From: Sphingomonas paucimobilis NBRC 13935
GTDB taxonomy: Bacteria > Pseudomonadota > Alphaproteobacteria > Sphingomonadales > Sphingomonadaceae
DNA length: 64,000 nt
Reading direction: 5' to 3'
NCBI RefSeq assembly: GCF_000739895.2
Contig: NZ_BBJS01000014.1
Coordinates: forward strand, 1-64,000
Part shown: in pieces, positions 33,363-41,857 of the stretch
Numbering within the stretch: the first letter of the stretch is position 1
Layout of the letters: each line of letters begins with the position of its first letter
Notes under the pieces: generated by a model
Databases searched by the model: none
Told to the model about the DNA's origin: nothing
Seen by the model: only the letters and a program-made list of their open reading frames with translations
Translations under genes and position numbers: made by a program

Positions 33363-34731
33363 AGGTTTCCCGGTAACGCTTCACGACCGTCAGCGCGACG
33401 ATGTTGAGCAGCAGCGTAATGATGAACAGCGTAAGGCCGAGCGCGAAGGCTGCCAGGGTCTTGGGGCTGTCGAACTCCGCCTCGCCGGTCAGCAGATCGA
33501 CGATCTGACGCGTCACGGTGGTCGTGCTGGCAAAGGGATTGGCGGTCAGTGTGGCGACGCCGCTGGCCGCCATGACGACGATCATCGTCTCGCCGATCGC
33601 GCGACTGACCGCCAGCAGGACGCCGCCCACCACGCCGGGCAGCGCCGCAGGCAGCATGACGCGGGTGATCGTCTCCGACGGGGTCGCGCCCATCGCCAGG
33701 CTGCCGTCGCGCATCGCATTGGGCACGGCGGCCAAGCTGTCATCGGCCATGGACGATACGAAGGGAATGATCATCACGCCCATGACCAGCCCGGCGGCCA
33801 ACGCGCTTTCGGACGACGCCCAGTCGATCCCGATCGCAACCGCGAATTGCCGCACGGCCGGCGCGACGGTCAGCGCCGCGAAATAGCCATAGACGACGGT
33901 CGGAATGCCCGCGAGCACCTCCAGCACCGGCTTCATGATGCGGCGCGCGCGCGGGGCGGCATATTGGGTCAGATAGATTGCACTCAACAGGCCGAAGGGA
34001 ATGGCGACCGCCATCGCGATCACCGCACCGATGAAGAAGGTCCCCCAGAACAAGGGCACCGCGCCCAGCGATGCTCCGGGATCGCGCGGGTCGATGACCT
34101 GCGGGCTCCAATGCGTGCCGAACAGGAAATCGGTGATCGGCACGACCGAGAAAAAGCGTCCCGCTTCGTAGAGCAGTGAGGCGACGATGCCGGCGGTCGT
34201 CAAAATCGCGATCAGCGAGGCGCCGAGCAGCAGCCCCAGAATGACGCGCTCGATCCGGGTTCTCGCCGAGAAATCGGGCCGCACGCGCAAATAGGCATAG
34301 GCGCCGCCGGCCAGCGCCAGCATCAACACGACGACCGTCGCGATCCAGTCGATGCGGGTTTGCGCCGCGTCATAAGCCGGAGCCAGCACGCGCGAGAGCG
34401 GGTGGAAGGCGCCGTAAGCCCGGCCCGCCGCCAATGCCCGCGCCTCCGACAGGATCGCGGCACGCTCGAAGCCGGGCGCCGGGAGCTGCGCGGCGCCGGG
34501 GGTCCCCAGCACCATATCGGTGACGAGCGCGGGTGAGGTCGCGGCCCAGATGGCGAGAAACAGCAGCGGTGGCGCGGCCGTCCAAAGGGCGACATACCAG
34601 CCATGATGATGCGGCAGCGAACTGATCCGTGTGCCCGTCCGCCGCCGAAAGCCCAGCGCGCGCATCCGAGTGGTCGCCCAGGCGATCAGGCCGAGCCCGA
34701 CGATCAGGATCAAAAGGACGACGCCGGTCAT
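33355..34731 (-). CDS. pstC: Phosphate ABC transporter permease with extended N-terminus
   Basis: A 458-residue inner-membrane permease. Residues 1-170 add extra TM helices (near 1-20, 45-65 and 135-155) and a periplasmic stretch before the standard domain (SARTRIERVILGLLLGAS onward), so it is about 140 residues longer than E. coli PstC. The core has AVAIPFGLLSAIYLTQYA, LEVLAGIPTVVYGYFA and the EAA loop GATPSETITRVMLPAALPG. ATG at 34731 overlaps the pstS stop as ATGA. Confidence 0.94.
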   Translation of the reverse strand: MTGVVLLILIVGLGLIAWATTRMRALGFRRRTGTRISSLPHHHGWYVALWTAAPPLLFLAIWAATSPALVTDMVLGTPGAAQLPAPGFERAAILSEARALAAGRAYGAFHPLSRVLAPAYDAAQTRIDWIATVVVLMLALAGGAYAYLRVRPDFSARTRIERVILGLLLGASLIAILTTAGIVASLLYEAGRFFSVVPITDFLFGTHWSPQVIDPRDPGASLGAVPLFWGTFFIGAVIAMAVAIPFGLLSAIYLTQYAAPRARRIMKPVLEVLAGIPTVVYGYFAALTVAPAVRQFAVAIGIDWASSESALAAGLVMGVMIIPFVSSMADDSLAAVPNAMRDGSLAMGATPSETITRVMLPAALPGVVGGVLLAVSRAIGETMIVVMAASGVATLTANPFASTTTVTRQIVDLLTGEAEFDSPKTLAAFALGLTLFIITLLLNIVALTVVKRYRETYE

Positions 34732-35774
34732 GACGGCAGGGCCGCAGGGTCGAGCGTGACCTCGCCGGCGATGATCGCCCGCGAGCGCGCCTGGATCGCA
34801 GGCGGGGATGCGATCAGCCCGCGGCGCACCAGGGGCCCCTTCTGCCCCCAATTGTCCGCATAGAGGATCAGGAACTGGCGAAGACCGGGAATGGCGTCGA
34901 GATGCGCCTTCTTCACATAGACATAAAGCGGTCGCGAACCCGGATAGCGATCCTCGGCGATCGCCTGATAGCTGGGCGCAACGCCGTTGATCGCTACGCC
35001 ATCGACGATGTGACGGTTTTCCTCGAGATAGGAATAGCCGAAGATGCCGATCGCATTGGGATTGGACTGCAGCTTCTGAACGATCAGATTGTCGTTCTCG
35101 CCTGCGTCGATATAGGCTCCGTTCTCGCGAACGCGCGTGCACATCAGGTGATGCGCTTCCGGATCGCGCTTGGCCAGTTCGGCGGCTTCGGGTTCGACCG
35201 CGTCGCAGCCATGCGCCATGATCAGCTCGGCCAGCGCGTCGCGCGTGCCGCTGGTGGCGGGTGGGCCATAGACCTGGATCGGAATGGCGGGCAGCGCAGG
35301 GTTCACATCGCGCCAGGTGCGTGCGTTATTCGGCTGTCCGCCGGGCCGTGCCGCGAGCGCCCGGTATATGTCGGCGGTGGTCAGCGCCATGCGCGGCCCA
35401 CGCTTCGACACTGCAAAGGCGATGCCGTCGATGCCGATCTGCACTTCGAGCAGCGCCTTGACGCCATGCGAAGCGCAATCGCGATATTCGCTGGCCTTCA
35501 TGCGGCGAGAGGCATTCTCGATGTCCGGATGTCCGGCACCGATGCCGGCGCAGAACAGCTTCATGCCGGCGCCCGTGCCGGTCGACTCGATCACCGGCGC
35601 CTTGGCCTCTGGATCGGCAGCGACAAAGCGTTCGGCGATGATGGTGGTAAAGGGATAGACCGTCGAAGAGCCCACCGCCGTGATCTGGTCGCGCACGCCC
35701 GCGCCGCCGCCATTGGCCTGATCGTGACAGGCCGCCAGCGCGAACATCGCGGCGAATAGGCAGGGCAGGCGCAT
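34728..35774 (-). CDS. pstS: Phosphate-binding lipoprotein
   Basis: A 348-residue periplasmic phosphate-binding protein. The signal ends FALAAC-H (lipobox), so it is membrane-anchored. The phosphate-contacting segments are readable: VGSSTVYPFT near residue 35, STGTGAGMKLFC near 65, and SGTRDALAELI near 170. AAGGA lies about 5 bases before the ATG. It is the first transporter gene, 72 bases after phoR, with PHO-box-like repeats in between. Confidence 0.95.
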   Translation of the reverse strand: MRLPCLFAAMFALAACHDQANGGGAGVRDQITAVGSSTVYPFTTIIAERFVAADPEAKAPVIESTGTGAGMKLFCAGIGAGHPDIENASRRMKASEYRDCASHGVKALLEVQIGIDGIAFAVSKRGPRMALTTADIYRALAARPGGQPNNARTWRDVNPALPAIPIQVYGPPATSGTRDALAELIMAHGCDAVEPEAAELAKRDPEAHHLMCTRVRENGAYIDAGENDNLIVQKLQSNPNAIGIFGYSYLEENRHIVDGVAINGVAPSYQAIAEDRYPGSRPLYVYVKKAHLDAIPGLRQFLILYADNWGQKGPLVRRGLIASPPAIQARSRAIIAGEVTLDPAALPS

Positions 35775-35837
35775 CGATTTCCTTGAGCCACCGGAACAGG
35801 TGCGGGACTGGCGCTGCCATGCCCGCCATACTCCCGT

Positions 35838-35865
35838 GTGACATTTCTATTGCTCTTTTGTGACA
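35838..35865 (-). promoter_or_regulatory. PHO-box-like repeats ahead of pstS
   Basis: On the minus strand two TGTCAC elements lie exactly 22 bases apart, that is two turns of the 11-base PhoB repeat, with a degenerate unit (AGCAATAG) between them and an A-rich AAAAG spacer like the PHO box. The upstream copy overlaps the last codons and stop of phoR. PhoB control of pstSCAB-phoU-phoB is established in relatives; this site is a candidate for it. Confidence 0.5.
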
Positions 35866-37088
35866 CCGACCTCGGAAACGACTTTTATGTTGGTCTTCAA
35901 TGGCGGTAGCCGCACCGTGACCGTCGTTCCCATGCCCACTTCACTGGTGATTTCCAGCCGCCCGCGATGCCGCTCCACGATATGCTTGACGATGGCAAGA
36001 CCCAGGCCGGTGCCGCCGATGCTGCGGCTGCGCCCCGAATCGACACGATAAAAACGCTCGGTCAGGCGCGGGATATGGCCGGCGGCGATTCCCTCGCCAC
36101 GGTCGGCGACGCTCAGGCGAAGCATCTCGCCATCCCGGTTGAGCGACACGCGGATCGGCGTTTCGACGCGCCCATATTTCATCGCATTGCCGATCAGATT
36201 GTGCAGCATCTGAGACAGTTGGGCCCGATCACCGGCGATAGGCGGCAGGTCCTCGGCCAGATCACAGGCGATATCTTCGGCGCGAGGCGAGCCGGAGTCG
36301 AGAAACTCCTCCCAGACATCGTTGACCAGGTCGGCCAGGTCCATGGACTGGGCCGGCTGGCGATATTTGTCCGCCTCGATCCGGCTGAGCGAGATCAAAT
36401 CCTCGACCAGCCGTTGCATCCGGCGCGCCTCGTCGAACATGACCTTCAGGAAGCGGGCGCGGATTTCGGGATCGTCGCCAGCCTCGTCGCCCAGTGTCTC
36501 GATGAAACCGAGGATCGAGGCGAGGGGGGTGCGAAGCTCGTGGCTGGCATTGGCGACGAAGTCGACGCGCATCCGCTCGGCCGCGTCATGGCCGGTCTGA
36601 TCGATCAGATGGACGACACGTTGGCCATTGGTGACATCCGCCACCCGCATCTCCCAGCGATGATCGAGCGATCCCAGGCCGACCAGCGAGATGGGCTGTT
36701 CGAGTTCGACCGATCCGGGCGCCATCAGGCGTTCGGCAGCCGCCGGGTGGCGGATCGCGATGCGGGCATCTTCACCCACGATATGGGCACCCAGCAACGT
36801 GCGGGCCGCGCGATTGGCCAGGATGACCCGGCCACCCTCGATCAGCAGCACCGGCTCGATAATGGCATCCAGCGCCTCGGCGAGCAGGGGAGATAGCGTC
36901 GTGCCTTGCTCCTCGCCGCTATCCTCATCATCCTCGCCCGCCTGTTCGCCTTCGCTCGCAACCAGTGCGGCGGCGATCCCGCCGACCAGGGTGATGATCG
37001 CGGGACCAGGCCCGGCCAACAGGACGACGACGACGGCCGCGACGACCGCCACGATGATGGCCCACAAGGTGCGAATGCCGAATCCCAT
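35847..37088 (-). CDS. phoR: Phosphate regulon sensor histidine kinase
   Basis: A 413-residue kinase. Two N-terminal hydrophobic segments (residues 5-25 and 28-43) have almost no loop between them, as in PhoR. An acidic linker (GEQAGEDDEDSGEEQG) and a PAS domain (60-160) follow. The H box is FVANASHELRTPLASILGF, with N box NLIGNAMKYG and G boxes DRGEGI and GGTGLGLAIVKHI. ATG at 37088 was chosen because TM1 begins immediately after it. It is the first gene of the Pho operon and divergent from the Tat-signal protein gene. Confidence 0.95.
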   Translation of the reverse strand: MGFGIRTLWAIIVAVVAAVVVVLLAGPGPAIITLVGGIAAALVASEGEQAGEDDEDSGEEQGTTLSPLLAEALDAIIEPVLLIEGGRVILANRAARTLLGAHIVGEDARIAIRHPAAAERLMAPGSVELEQPISLVGLGSLDHRWEMRVADVTNGQRVVHLIDQTGHDAAERMRVDFVANASHELRTPLASILGFIETLGDEAGDDPEIRARFLKVMFDEARRMQRLVEDLISLSRIEADKYRQPAQSMDLADLVNDVWEEFLDSGSPRAEDIACDLAEDLPPIAGDRAQLSQMLHNLIGNAMKYGRVETPIRVSLNRDGEMLRLSVADRGEGIAAGHIPRLTERFYRVDSGRSRSIGGTGLGLAIVKHIVERHRGRLEITSEVGMGTTVTVRLPPLKTNIKVVSEVGVTKEQ

Positions 37089-37200
37089 GGCGCATCGATG
37101 TAGCGGGCGCGGGGCACCCTGTCTTCCTCCCAGCTTGGAGCAGATGAGCGCCCCCCAGGCGCTTGTCCCACCGCATCGAATGTGGGAAATCACCAAGGAC

Positions 37201-37635
37201 ATGGACGAAATGCCGCCAACGCCCTCGGAAAGCGAGGAACTGATCCCGGGAACCGACGCTTCCGAAGCGGGCGTGACCAGCCGGCGTGCGCTGATGCTGG
37301 GCGCTTTGGGGGCGAGCACGGTGGTGGCGATCCGCCCGGCTCTGGCGCAGACGACGGGGTCGGTGCTGACCTGCGAAATCCCGATCCCGGATCAGGCACG
37401 CGCGGGCAGCTATATCGCGCTCGACGGATCGACGGTACCGGCGCGCACCCTGTTCGCCTTCGCGCCGCCCAGCCGACCCTATACCGGCGAAGAGGTGAAG
37501 CGGGCTTTGCAGGGCGGCATGCTGCCCAACACCAATTATTTCAGCAACCAGGCCTATCTGAATTATATCCGGCGGTTGCAGCGCGGACAGGGCGGCTTCA
37601 CTTGCTATGCCTCACTCCAGATGCCGGGCGGCTGA
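37201..37635 (+). CDS. Tat-signal secreted protein at the head of the HprK-related kinase cassette
   Basis: A 144-residue protein of unknown function. A 27-residue acidic leader precedes a twin-arginine signal (VTSRRALMLGALGAST, RR at 28-29) with cleavage expected after PALAQ near residue 50. The exported part is about 94 residues with two cysteines (58 and 135), probably a disulfide, and ends ASLQMPGG. The start is uncertain: ATG at 37180, 37201 or 37210; the last has AAGGA at a better distance. The PqqD-like gene starts 3 bases after its stop, so the two are tightly coupled. It may be the substrate or a secreted partner of the kinase/nucleotidyltransferase system. This is inference from position. 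Confidence 0.75.
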   Translation: MDEMPPTPSESEELIPGTDASEAGVTSRRALMLGALGASTVVAIRPALAQTTGSVLTCEIPIPDQARAGSYIALDGSTVPARTLFAFAPPSRPYTGEEVKRALQGGMLPNTNYFSNQAYLNYIRRLQRGQGGFTCYASLQMPGG

Positions 37636-37638
37636 TCG

Positions 37639-37917
37639 GTGGCGGAGCCGCGCTATCGCACGGTCGCGGCGGAACTGATCCTGGTCGAGCCGCTCGACAT
37701 TTTCACTGCGGTCTTTCACCGCCCCTCGGGCATCACCCATCTGCTGACCGAGCCGGCGCCGCAAGTCATGGAGGCACTGGCCGGGGACCCGCTCACGCTG
37801 GAAGCACTGATGGCGCGGCTGATGCGGGATTACGATCTGGACGCCACCGACGCCGCAGCGACTTTGCAGGCGCGGCTGGACGAACTGGAGGCCGCCGGGC
37901 TGGTCGATCGTCCGTGA
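37639..37917 (+). CDS. PqqD-like peptide chaperone of the HPr-rel-A system
   Basis: A 92-residue winged-helix protein related to PqqD, the fold of RiPP recognition elements that hold peptide substrates for modifying enzymes. The core reads LTEPAPQVMEALAGDPLTLEALMARL and the C-terminal helix AATLQARLDELEAAGLVDR (only the PqqD-like spacing is diagnostic). It starts with GTG, 3 bases after the Tat-signal gene stop. It matches the family NCBI names 'HPr-rel-A system PqqD family peptide chaperone'. It lies directly before the HprK-related kinase. Confidence 0.85.
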   Translation: MAEPRYRTVAAELILVEPLDIFTAVFHRPSGITHLLTEPAPQVMEALAGDPLTLEALMARLMRDYDLDATDAAATLQARLDELEAAGLVDRP

Positions 37918-37925
37918 GGCATTCG

Positions 37926-38759
37926 ATGACCCTGCGCGTCGGGCCGGTCGGCTTCCGCATCGGCTCGGATTGGCGGGCGCCGATCGCGGCGGTCGCGGAT
38001 TTGTACCAGGATTATCCATGTGCCGAATTCGCCGACTATACGGTGCGGCTGGAAGCCGAGCATGTCTGGCGGCGCTGGATACGCCCGTCGATCCGGATCA
38101 GCGGCGATTATCGTTTGCCCGAAGCGGCGCCGTTGCCGTTGTGGCAGGGCTTGCTGGCGGCCGAACTCGGCATGAATTTGCAGATGGCGCTGGGGCATCG
38201 CCGCCATCTGCTTCTGCACGCTGCCGTGGTCGAACGCGACGGCCGCGCCGTCATCATGAGCGGCATATCGGGGGCCGGCAAATCGACACTCGCTTTGCTC
38301 CTCGCCCAGCGTGGTTGGCGCTTTCTGAGCGATGAATTTGCGTTGATCGAACCGGCAAGCGGCATGGTCGTGCCCTTTCCAAGACCGGTCAGCCTCAAGA
38401 ATGAAAGCCTTTCGTCCATTTCCATGGGCAGCAGGGTCGGGCCGCTTCTCACCGGAACACCCAAGGGGGATATTCGCCACGTTGCCCCCGATCCCGCAGC
38501 ACTGGCGGCCATGGATCGACCGGCAAAACCGGCTTTGCTGCTCTTCCCGCGTTTCGGTTTTCCGGAGGCGACACGCGTCCTTCCCCCGGCGGAGAGTTTC
38601 GTCCGGCTGACCCAGGCGTCGACCAATTACGTTGCACTCGGTGAAGCCGGCTTTCACGCGCTCACGCGGCTGCGTGCGACGATACCGGCGATCGCCTTTG
38701 ACTATCCCGACGGTCCGGCGGGTGTCGCGGCGGTCGAGAAACTATGGGCGGCGCTATGA
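37926..38759 (+). CDS. HprK-related kinase A
   Basis: A 277-residue protein with the C-terminal kinase fold of HPr kinase/phosphorylase: LLLHAAVVERDGRAV, then Walker A GISGAGKSTLALLLA near residues 112-126 and FLSDEFALIEP where HprK has its acidic metal-binding motif. There is no HPr or PTS gene nearby. Related kinases in lasso-peptide clusters (PadeK, ThcoK) phosphorylate the precursor peptide. TGAGG precedes the ATG by 7 bases, and the stop overlaps the next ATG (ATGA). The target is unknown; the PqqD-like gene next to it suggests a peptide or small protein. Confidence 0.87.
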   Translation: MTLRVGPVGFRIGSDWRAPIAAVADLYQDYPCAEFADYTVRLEAEHVWRRWIRPSIRISGDYRLPEAAPLPLWQGLLAAELGMNLQMALGHRRHLLLHAAVVERDGRAVIMSGISGAGKSTLALLLAQRGWRFLSDEFALIEPASGMVVPFPRPVSLKNESLSSISMGSRVGPLLTGTPKGDIRHVAPDPAALAAMDRPAKPALLLFPRFGFPEATRVLPPAESFVRLTQASTNYVALGEAGFHALTRLRATIPAIAFDYPDGPAGVAAVEKLWAAL

Positions 38760-39772
38760 CGCCATCGGCCAGACTGGTTTCGCTATTGCGTGATCCGAGT
38801 GAGGGGCTGGCACTCAGCCTTGCCGAGTGGATGAACGTGCTGACCGTGGCCCGCGCCGAATTGCTGCTTGCCAGCCTGGCGCACCGGTTGGATGGCCTGG
38901 CTCTGCCGGCCGCGGTCATGACAGTGCTGGACGATGCCCGTGCCGAGGCGCGGGAAGGGCGTCGTATTGCCCTTTGGGAGGCCAACCGGGTGGCCCATGC
39001 GCTGACCGAGCTGAATTGCCCCGTTATCCTGCTGAAGGGCACCGCATTCGTTGCGGCGGGGCTTGCCGCAGGCCAGGGACGGTCGATCGGCGATTGCGAC
39101 ATCCTGCTACCCAAAGCCCTGCTCCCTGAAGCGGAGGCGCTATTGGTACGCGGCGGCTGGGAATGGGTGAAACCCAATCCCTATGACGATCTCTATTATC
39201 GTCGCTGGATGCACGAATTGCCGCCGCTGATCCATCGCGAGCGCGATCGGATGCTCGACGTGCATCACACCATCCTTCCTCCGACCGCGCGGCCGACACC
39301 CGATGCCGAAGCGATGATCGCCGATGCCGTTCCGTTGGACGGCGGGCTATCCGTCCTGTCGCATAACGACATGATCATTCATGCCGCCGCTCACCTCTTC
39401 GCCGATGGTGACCTTTCGGGCGGTTTGCGCAATCTCTGGGACATTCATGCACTGGTCGTAGAGGGCGGCGCGGAGGGATTGGAGGCCCGGGCGGCGCATC
39501 ATGGTCTGGCGACGGCCGTCGGTCGTGCAATGCGTTTGAGCCATGCCTTTTACGCGACGCCGGTAGCGCCATGCTGGCAGCGTCTCACGATCATCGATCG
39601 GTTATTCCGTCGCCGTATGCTGTCCCGCGATGGCTGGGGGCGGGGGCGGCATCCCGTCACGCGGCTGGGCTTCTACATCCGGTCACACCTGATCCGGATG
39701 CCGCTGCCGCTGCTGCTCCGTCACCTTTGGATCAAGTGGCGGAAGGGCCAAGTCGCTCCAGCGTCGGAATGA
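38756..39772 (+). CDS. Nucleotidyltransferase family protein of the HPr-rel-A cassette
   Basis: A 338-residue protein of the NTP_transf_5 (PF14907) type. The nucleotidyltransferase core is readable: CPVILLKGTAFVAAGLAAGQ in parts (LLKGTAF), then GRSIGDCDILLPK with the paired acidic residues, MLDVHHTI, and the helical MIIHAAAHLFADGDL. A related enzyme, PsmN, acts on phosphorylated lasso peptides. ATG at 38756 overlaps the kinase stop; ATG at 38744 is an alternative. Its 3' end overlaps convergent gph by 41 bases. The role is inferred from the cassette. Confidence 0.85.
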   Translation: MTPSARLVSLLRDPSEGLALSLAEWMNVLTVARAELLLASLAHRLDGLALPAAVMTVLDDARAEAREGRRIALWEANRVAHALTELNCPVILLKGTAFVAAGLAAGQGRSIGDCDILLPKALLPEAEALLVRGGWEWVKPNPYDDLYYRRWMHELPPLIHRERDRMLDVHHTILPPTARPTPDAEAMIADAVPLDGGLSVLSHNDMIIHAAAHLFADGDLSGGLRNLWDIHALVVEGGAEGLEARAAHHGLATAVGRAMRLSHAFYATPVAPCWQRLTIIDRLFRRRMLSRDGWGRGRHPVTRLGFYIRSHLIRMPLPLLLRHLWIKWRKGQVAPASE

Positions 39773-40424
39773 GCGTGTCATAGCCGTCGATGATCGCATC
39801 GGCGCCCAGCGTCTCAACCGGCTGGCTGAGAAAGCCGAAGCGGCAGGCGACGACCGGCAGGCCCGCGGCGCGGGCCGCCTGAACGTCGAAGATCGAATCG
39901 CCGATAAAGGCCGCCTTGCCGCCCCCGCACTGATCGACCAACGCCTGGATGGGAACGGGCGAGGGCTTAGCCACGCCCAGCGTATCGCCGCCGATTATCG
40001 CCGCGAACCGATCGGTCAGGCCGAGCGCGCCCAGGATCGCTCGGGCGAAACGCTCCAGCTTGTTGGTCATGATGCCCATCGTCACGCCGCGCTCGGCCAG
40101 CGCATCGAGCGCCTGGATGGCGCCGGGAAAGGGGGCGGTATGAACGGCCAGGTTCGCTTCGTAATAGTCGAGTAGCCGGCGATGCAGCGTATCCAGCGTT
40201 TCGTCGTCACAGCCGCCGGTCGCATCTAGTCCATGGCGCAGCATGGCACGCGCGCCCCCGCCGATCATCGGCTTGACCGCCTCGACGCTCAGCGGATCGC
40301 GCCCGATCGAGGCCAGCGCATGGTTGACGGCGGCGGCGAGATCGCCGCTGGTGTCCAGCAGCGTGCCGTCCAGATCGAACCCGACGATGGAGAAGGGAAA
40401 ACCGTGCGGTGAATTGACGTCCAT
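39732..40424 (-). CDS. gph: Phosphoglycolate phosphatase
   Basis: A 230-residue HAD-superfamily phosphatase that clears 2-phosphoglycolate. HAD motif I is GFDLDGTLLDTSGDL (Asp nucleophile), motif II GIMTNK, motif III the Lys in GVAKPSPVP, and motif IV FIGDSIFDVQAARAAG. The helical cap domain holds NHALASIG. ATG at 40424 lies 62 bases from divergent glmU, and the gene is convergent with and overlaps the nucleotidyltransferase gene by 41 bases. Confidence 0.92.
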   Translation of the reverse strand: MDVNSPHGFPFSIVGFDLDGTLLDTSGDLAAAVNHALASIGRDPLSVEAVKPMIGGGARAMLRHGLDATGGCDDETLDTLHRRLLDYYEANLAVHTAPFPGAIQALDALAERGVTMGIMTNKLERFARAILGALGLTDRFAAIIGGDTLGVAKPSPVPIQALVDQCGGGKAAFIGDSIFDVQAARAAGLPVVACRFGFLSQPVETLGADAIIDGYDTLIPTLERLGPSAT

Positions 40425-40486
40425 GATCGGTCCCGATGCAGTCTCCGGCTGGCTTTGGCCGGAAATCCATGGCAGGCGCAACCGTC

Positions 40487-41851
40487 ATGACGAGACCAGT
40501 CGCCGCCATCATTCTCGCCGCGGGTAAGGGCACCCGCATGAAATCGGACCTGCACAAGGTCCTCCACCCCATCGCTGGGCGGCCGATGCTGCTCCATCTG
40601 ATCGACAGCGTTGGGCAATTGTCGCCCGAGCGCGTGGTCGTCGTGACGGGCGCGGGCCGCGAACAGGTGGAGGCGGCGGTCGCGCCGTTGGGCGTCGGCA
40701 CCGCGCTCCAGGCCGAACAGCTCGGCACCGGCCATGCGGTAGCGCAGGCGCGCGAGGCGCTGGCGGGCTTTGAAGGCGATGTCCTCATTCTTTACGGCGA
40801 TGTACCGCTGGTCGAAACCGCAACGATGCGGCGGATGATCGATCGGTTGGGCCAAGGTGATTGCCCCGCAGCCGTGGTGCTGGGCTTCCGCCCGAGTGAC
40901 CCGGCCGCTTATGGCCGGGTCATCGCCGATGCCGATGGCCGGATCGATCGCATGGTCGAGTTCAAGGATGCCAGCATCGAAGAGCGCGCCGTAACCCTCT
41001 GCAATTCCGGGTTGATGGCGGTGCGCTCGGAGGATTTGTTCGGCCTGCTCGACCGTGTCGGCAACGACAATGCGGCGGGCGAATATTATCTGCCCGATAT
41101 CGTGATGCTTGCCGCCAGCGATGGCCGCCATTCGGCGGTGATCGAGACCGAGGCGGGCGAGGTCGCCGGCGTCAACAGCCGGGGCGAATTGGCGGTGGTC
41201 GAGGGCGATTGGCAGCAGCGTCGCCGCACTCGCGCCATGGTCGAAGGGGCGACGCTGATCGCGCCCGATACCGTCTGGTTCTCTCACGACACGAAGATCG
41301 GCCGCGATGTCGTGATCGAGCCGCATGTCGTCTTCGGTCCCGGCGTCCAGGTCGCTGACGGCGTCACCATCCATGCTTTCAGCCATCTGGAAGGCGCAAA
41401 GGTCTCGAGTGGCGCGGATATCGGGCCTTATGCCCGGCTTCGTCCCGGTGCCGATGTGCGGGAAGGCGCACGGGTCGGCAATTTCGTCGAGATGAAGAAG
41501 GCGGTGCTCGGCCCTGGCGCCAAGGCCAACCACTTGACCTATCTGGGTGATGCCGAGGTCGGGGCCGGTGCCAATATCGGCGCGGGCACGATCACCTGCA
41601 ATTATGACGGCTTCCTCAAATATCGCACCGTGATCGGTGAGGGAGCGTTTATCGGTTCCAACTCCGCGCTGGTCGCACCGGTCACGATCGGGGCGGGCGC
41701 CATTGTCGGGGCCGGCGCGGTGGTGACGAGCGATGTCGAGGCCGATGCGCTGGCGTTGGTCAGGGCCGAACGGCAGACCAAGGCCGGCTGGGCCAAGCGT
41801 TTCCGCGAAATGATGACGGCCAAGAAGGCCGCGAAGAAGGCTGGGGAGTAA
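40487..41851 (+). CDS. glmU: Bifunctional N-acetylglucosamine-1-phosphate uridyltransferase / glucosamine-1-phosphate acetyltransferase
   Basis: A 454-residue enzyme that makes UDP-GlcNAc for peptidoglycan and LPS. The N-terminal uridyltransferase has AAIILAAGKGTRMKS, the EQLGTGHAV and YGDVPL motifs; the C-terminal left-handed beta-helix has FVEMKKAVLGPGAKANHLTYLGDAEVG (read as EMKKA and NHLTYLGDA) and the acetyltransferase segment CNYDGFLKYRT. ATG at 40487 gives the usual N-terminus; ATG at 40469 is possible. glmS follows 6 bases later. Confidence 0.97.
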   Translation: MTRPVAAIILAAGKGTRMKSDLHKVLHPIAGRPMLLHLIDSVGQLSPERVVVVTGAGREQVEAAVAPLGVGTALQAEQLGTGHAVAQAREALAGFEGDVLILYGDVPLVETATMRRMIDRLGQGDCPAAVVLGFRPSDPAAYGRVIADADGRIDRMVEFKDASIEERAVTLCNSGLMAVRSEDLFGLLDRVGNDNAAGEYYLPDIVMLAASDGRHSAVIETEAGEVAGVNSRGELAVVEGDWQQRRRTRAMVEGATLIAPDTVWFSHDTKIGRDVVIEPHVVFGPGVQVADGVTIHAFSHLEGAKVSSGADIGPYARLRPGADVREGARVGNFVEMKKAVLGPGAKANHLTYLGDAEVGAGANIGAGTITCNYDGFLKYRTVIGEGAFIGSNSALVAPVTIGAGAIVGAGAVVTSDVEADALALVRAERQTKAGWAKRFREMMTAKKAAKKAGE

Positions 41852-41857
41852 AAGAGT

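Noticed and set aside
37926-38759. True HPr kinase/phosphorylase (HprK) of the PTS
   Set aside because: The N-terminal HprK domain and the usual ptsI/ptsH/EIIA neighbours are absent; the adjacent PqqD-like and nucleotidyltransferase genes fit HprK-related kinase A.
41852-41857. glmS ribozyme or leader riboswitch
   Set aside because: Only six bases separate glmU and glmS, and the ribozyme is known from Gram-positive bacteria.
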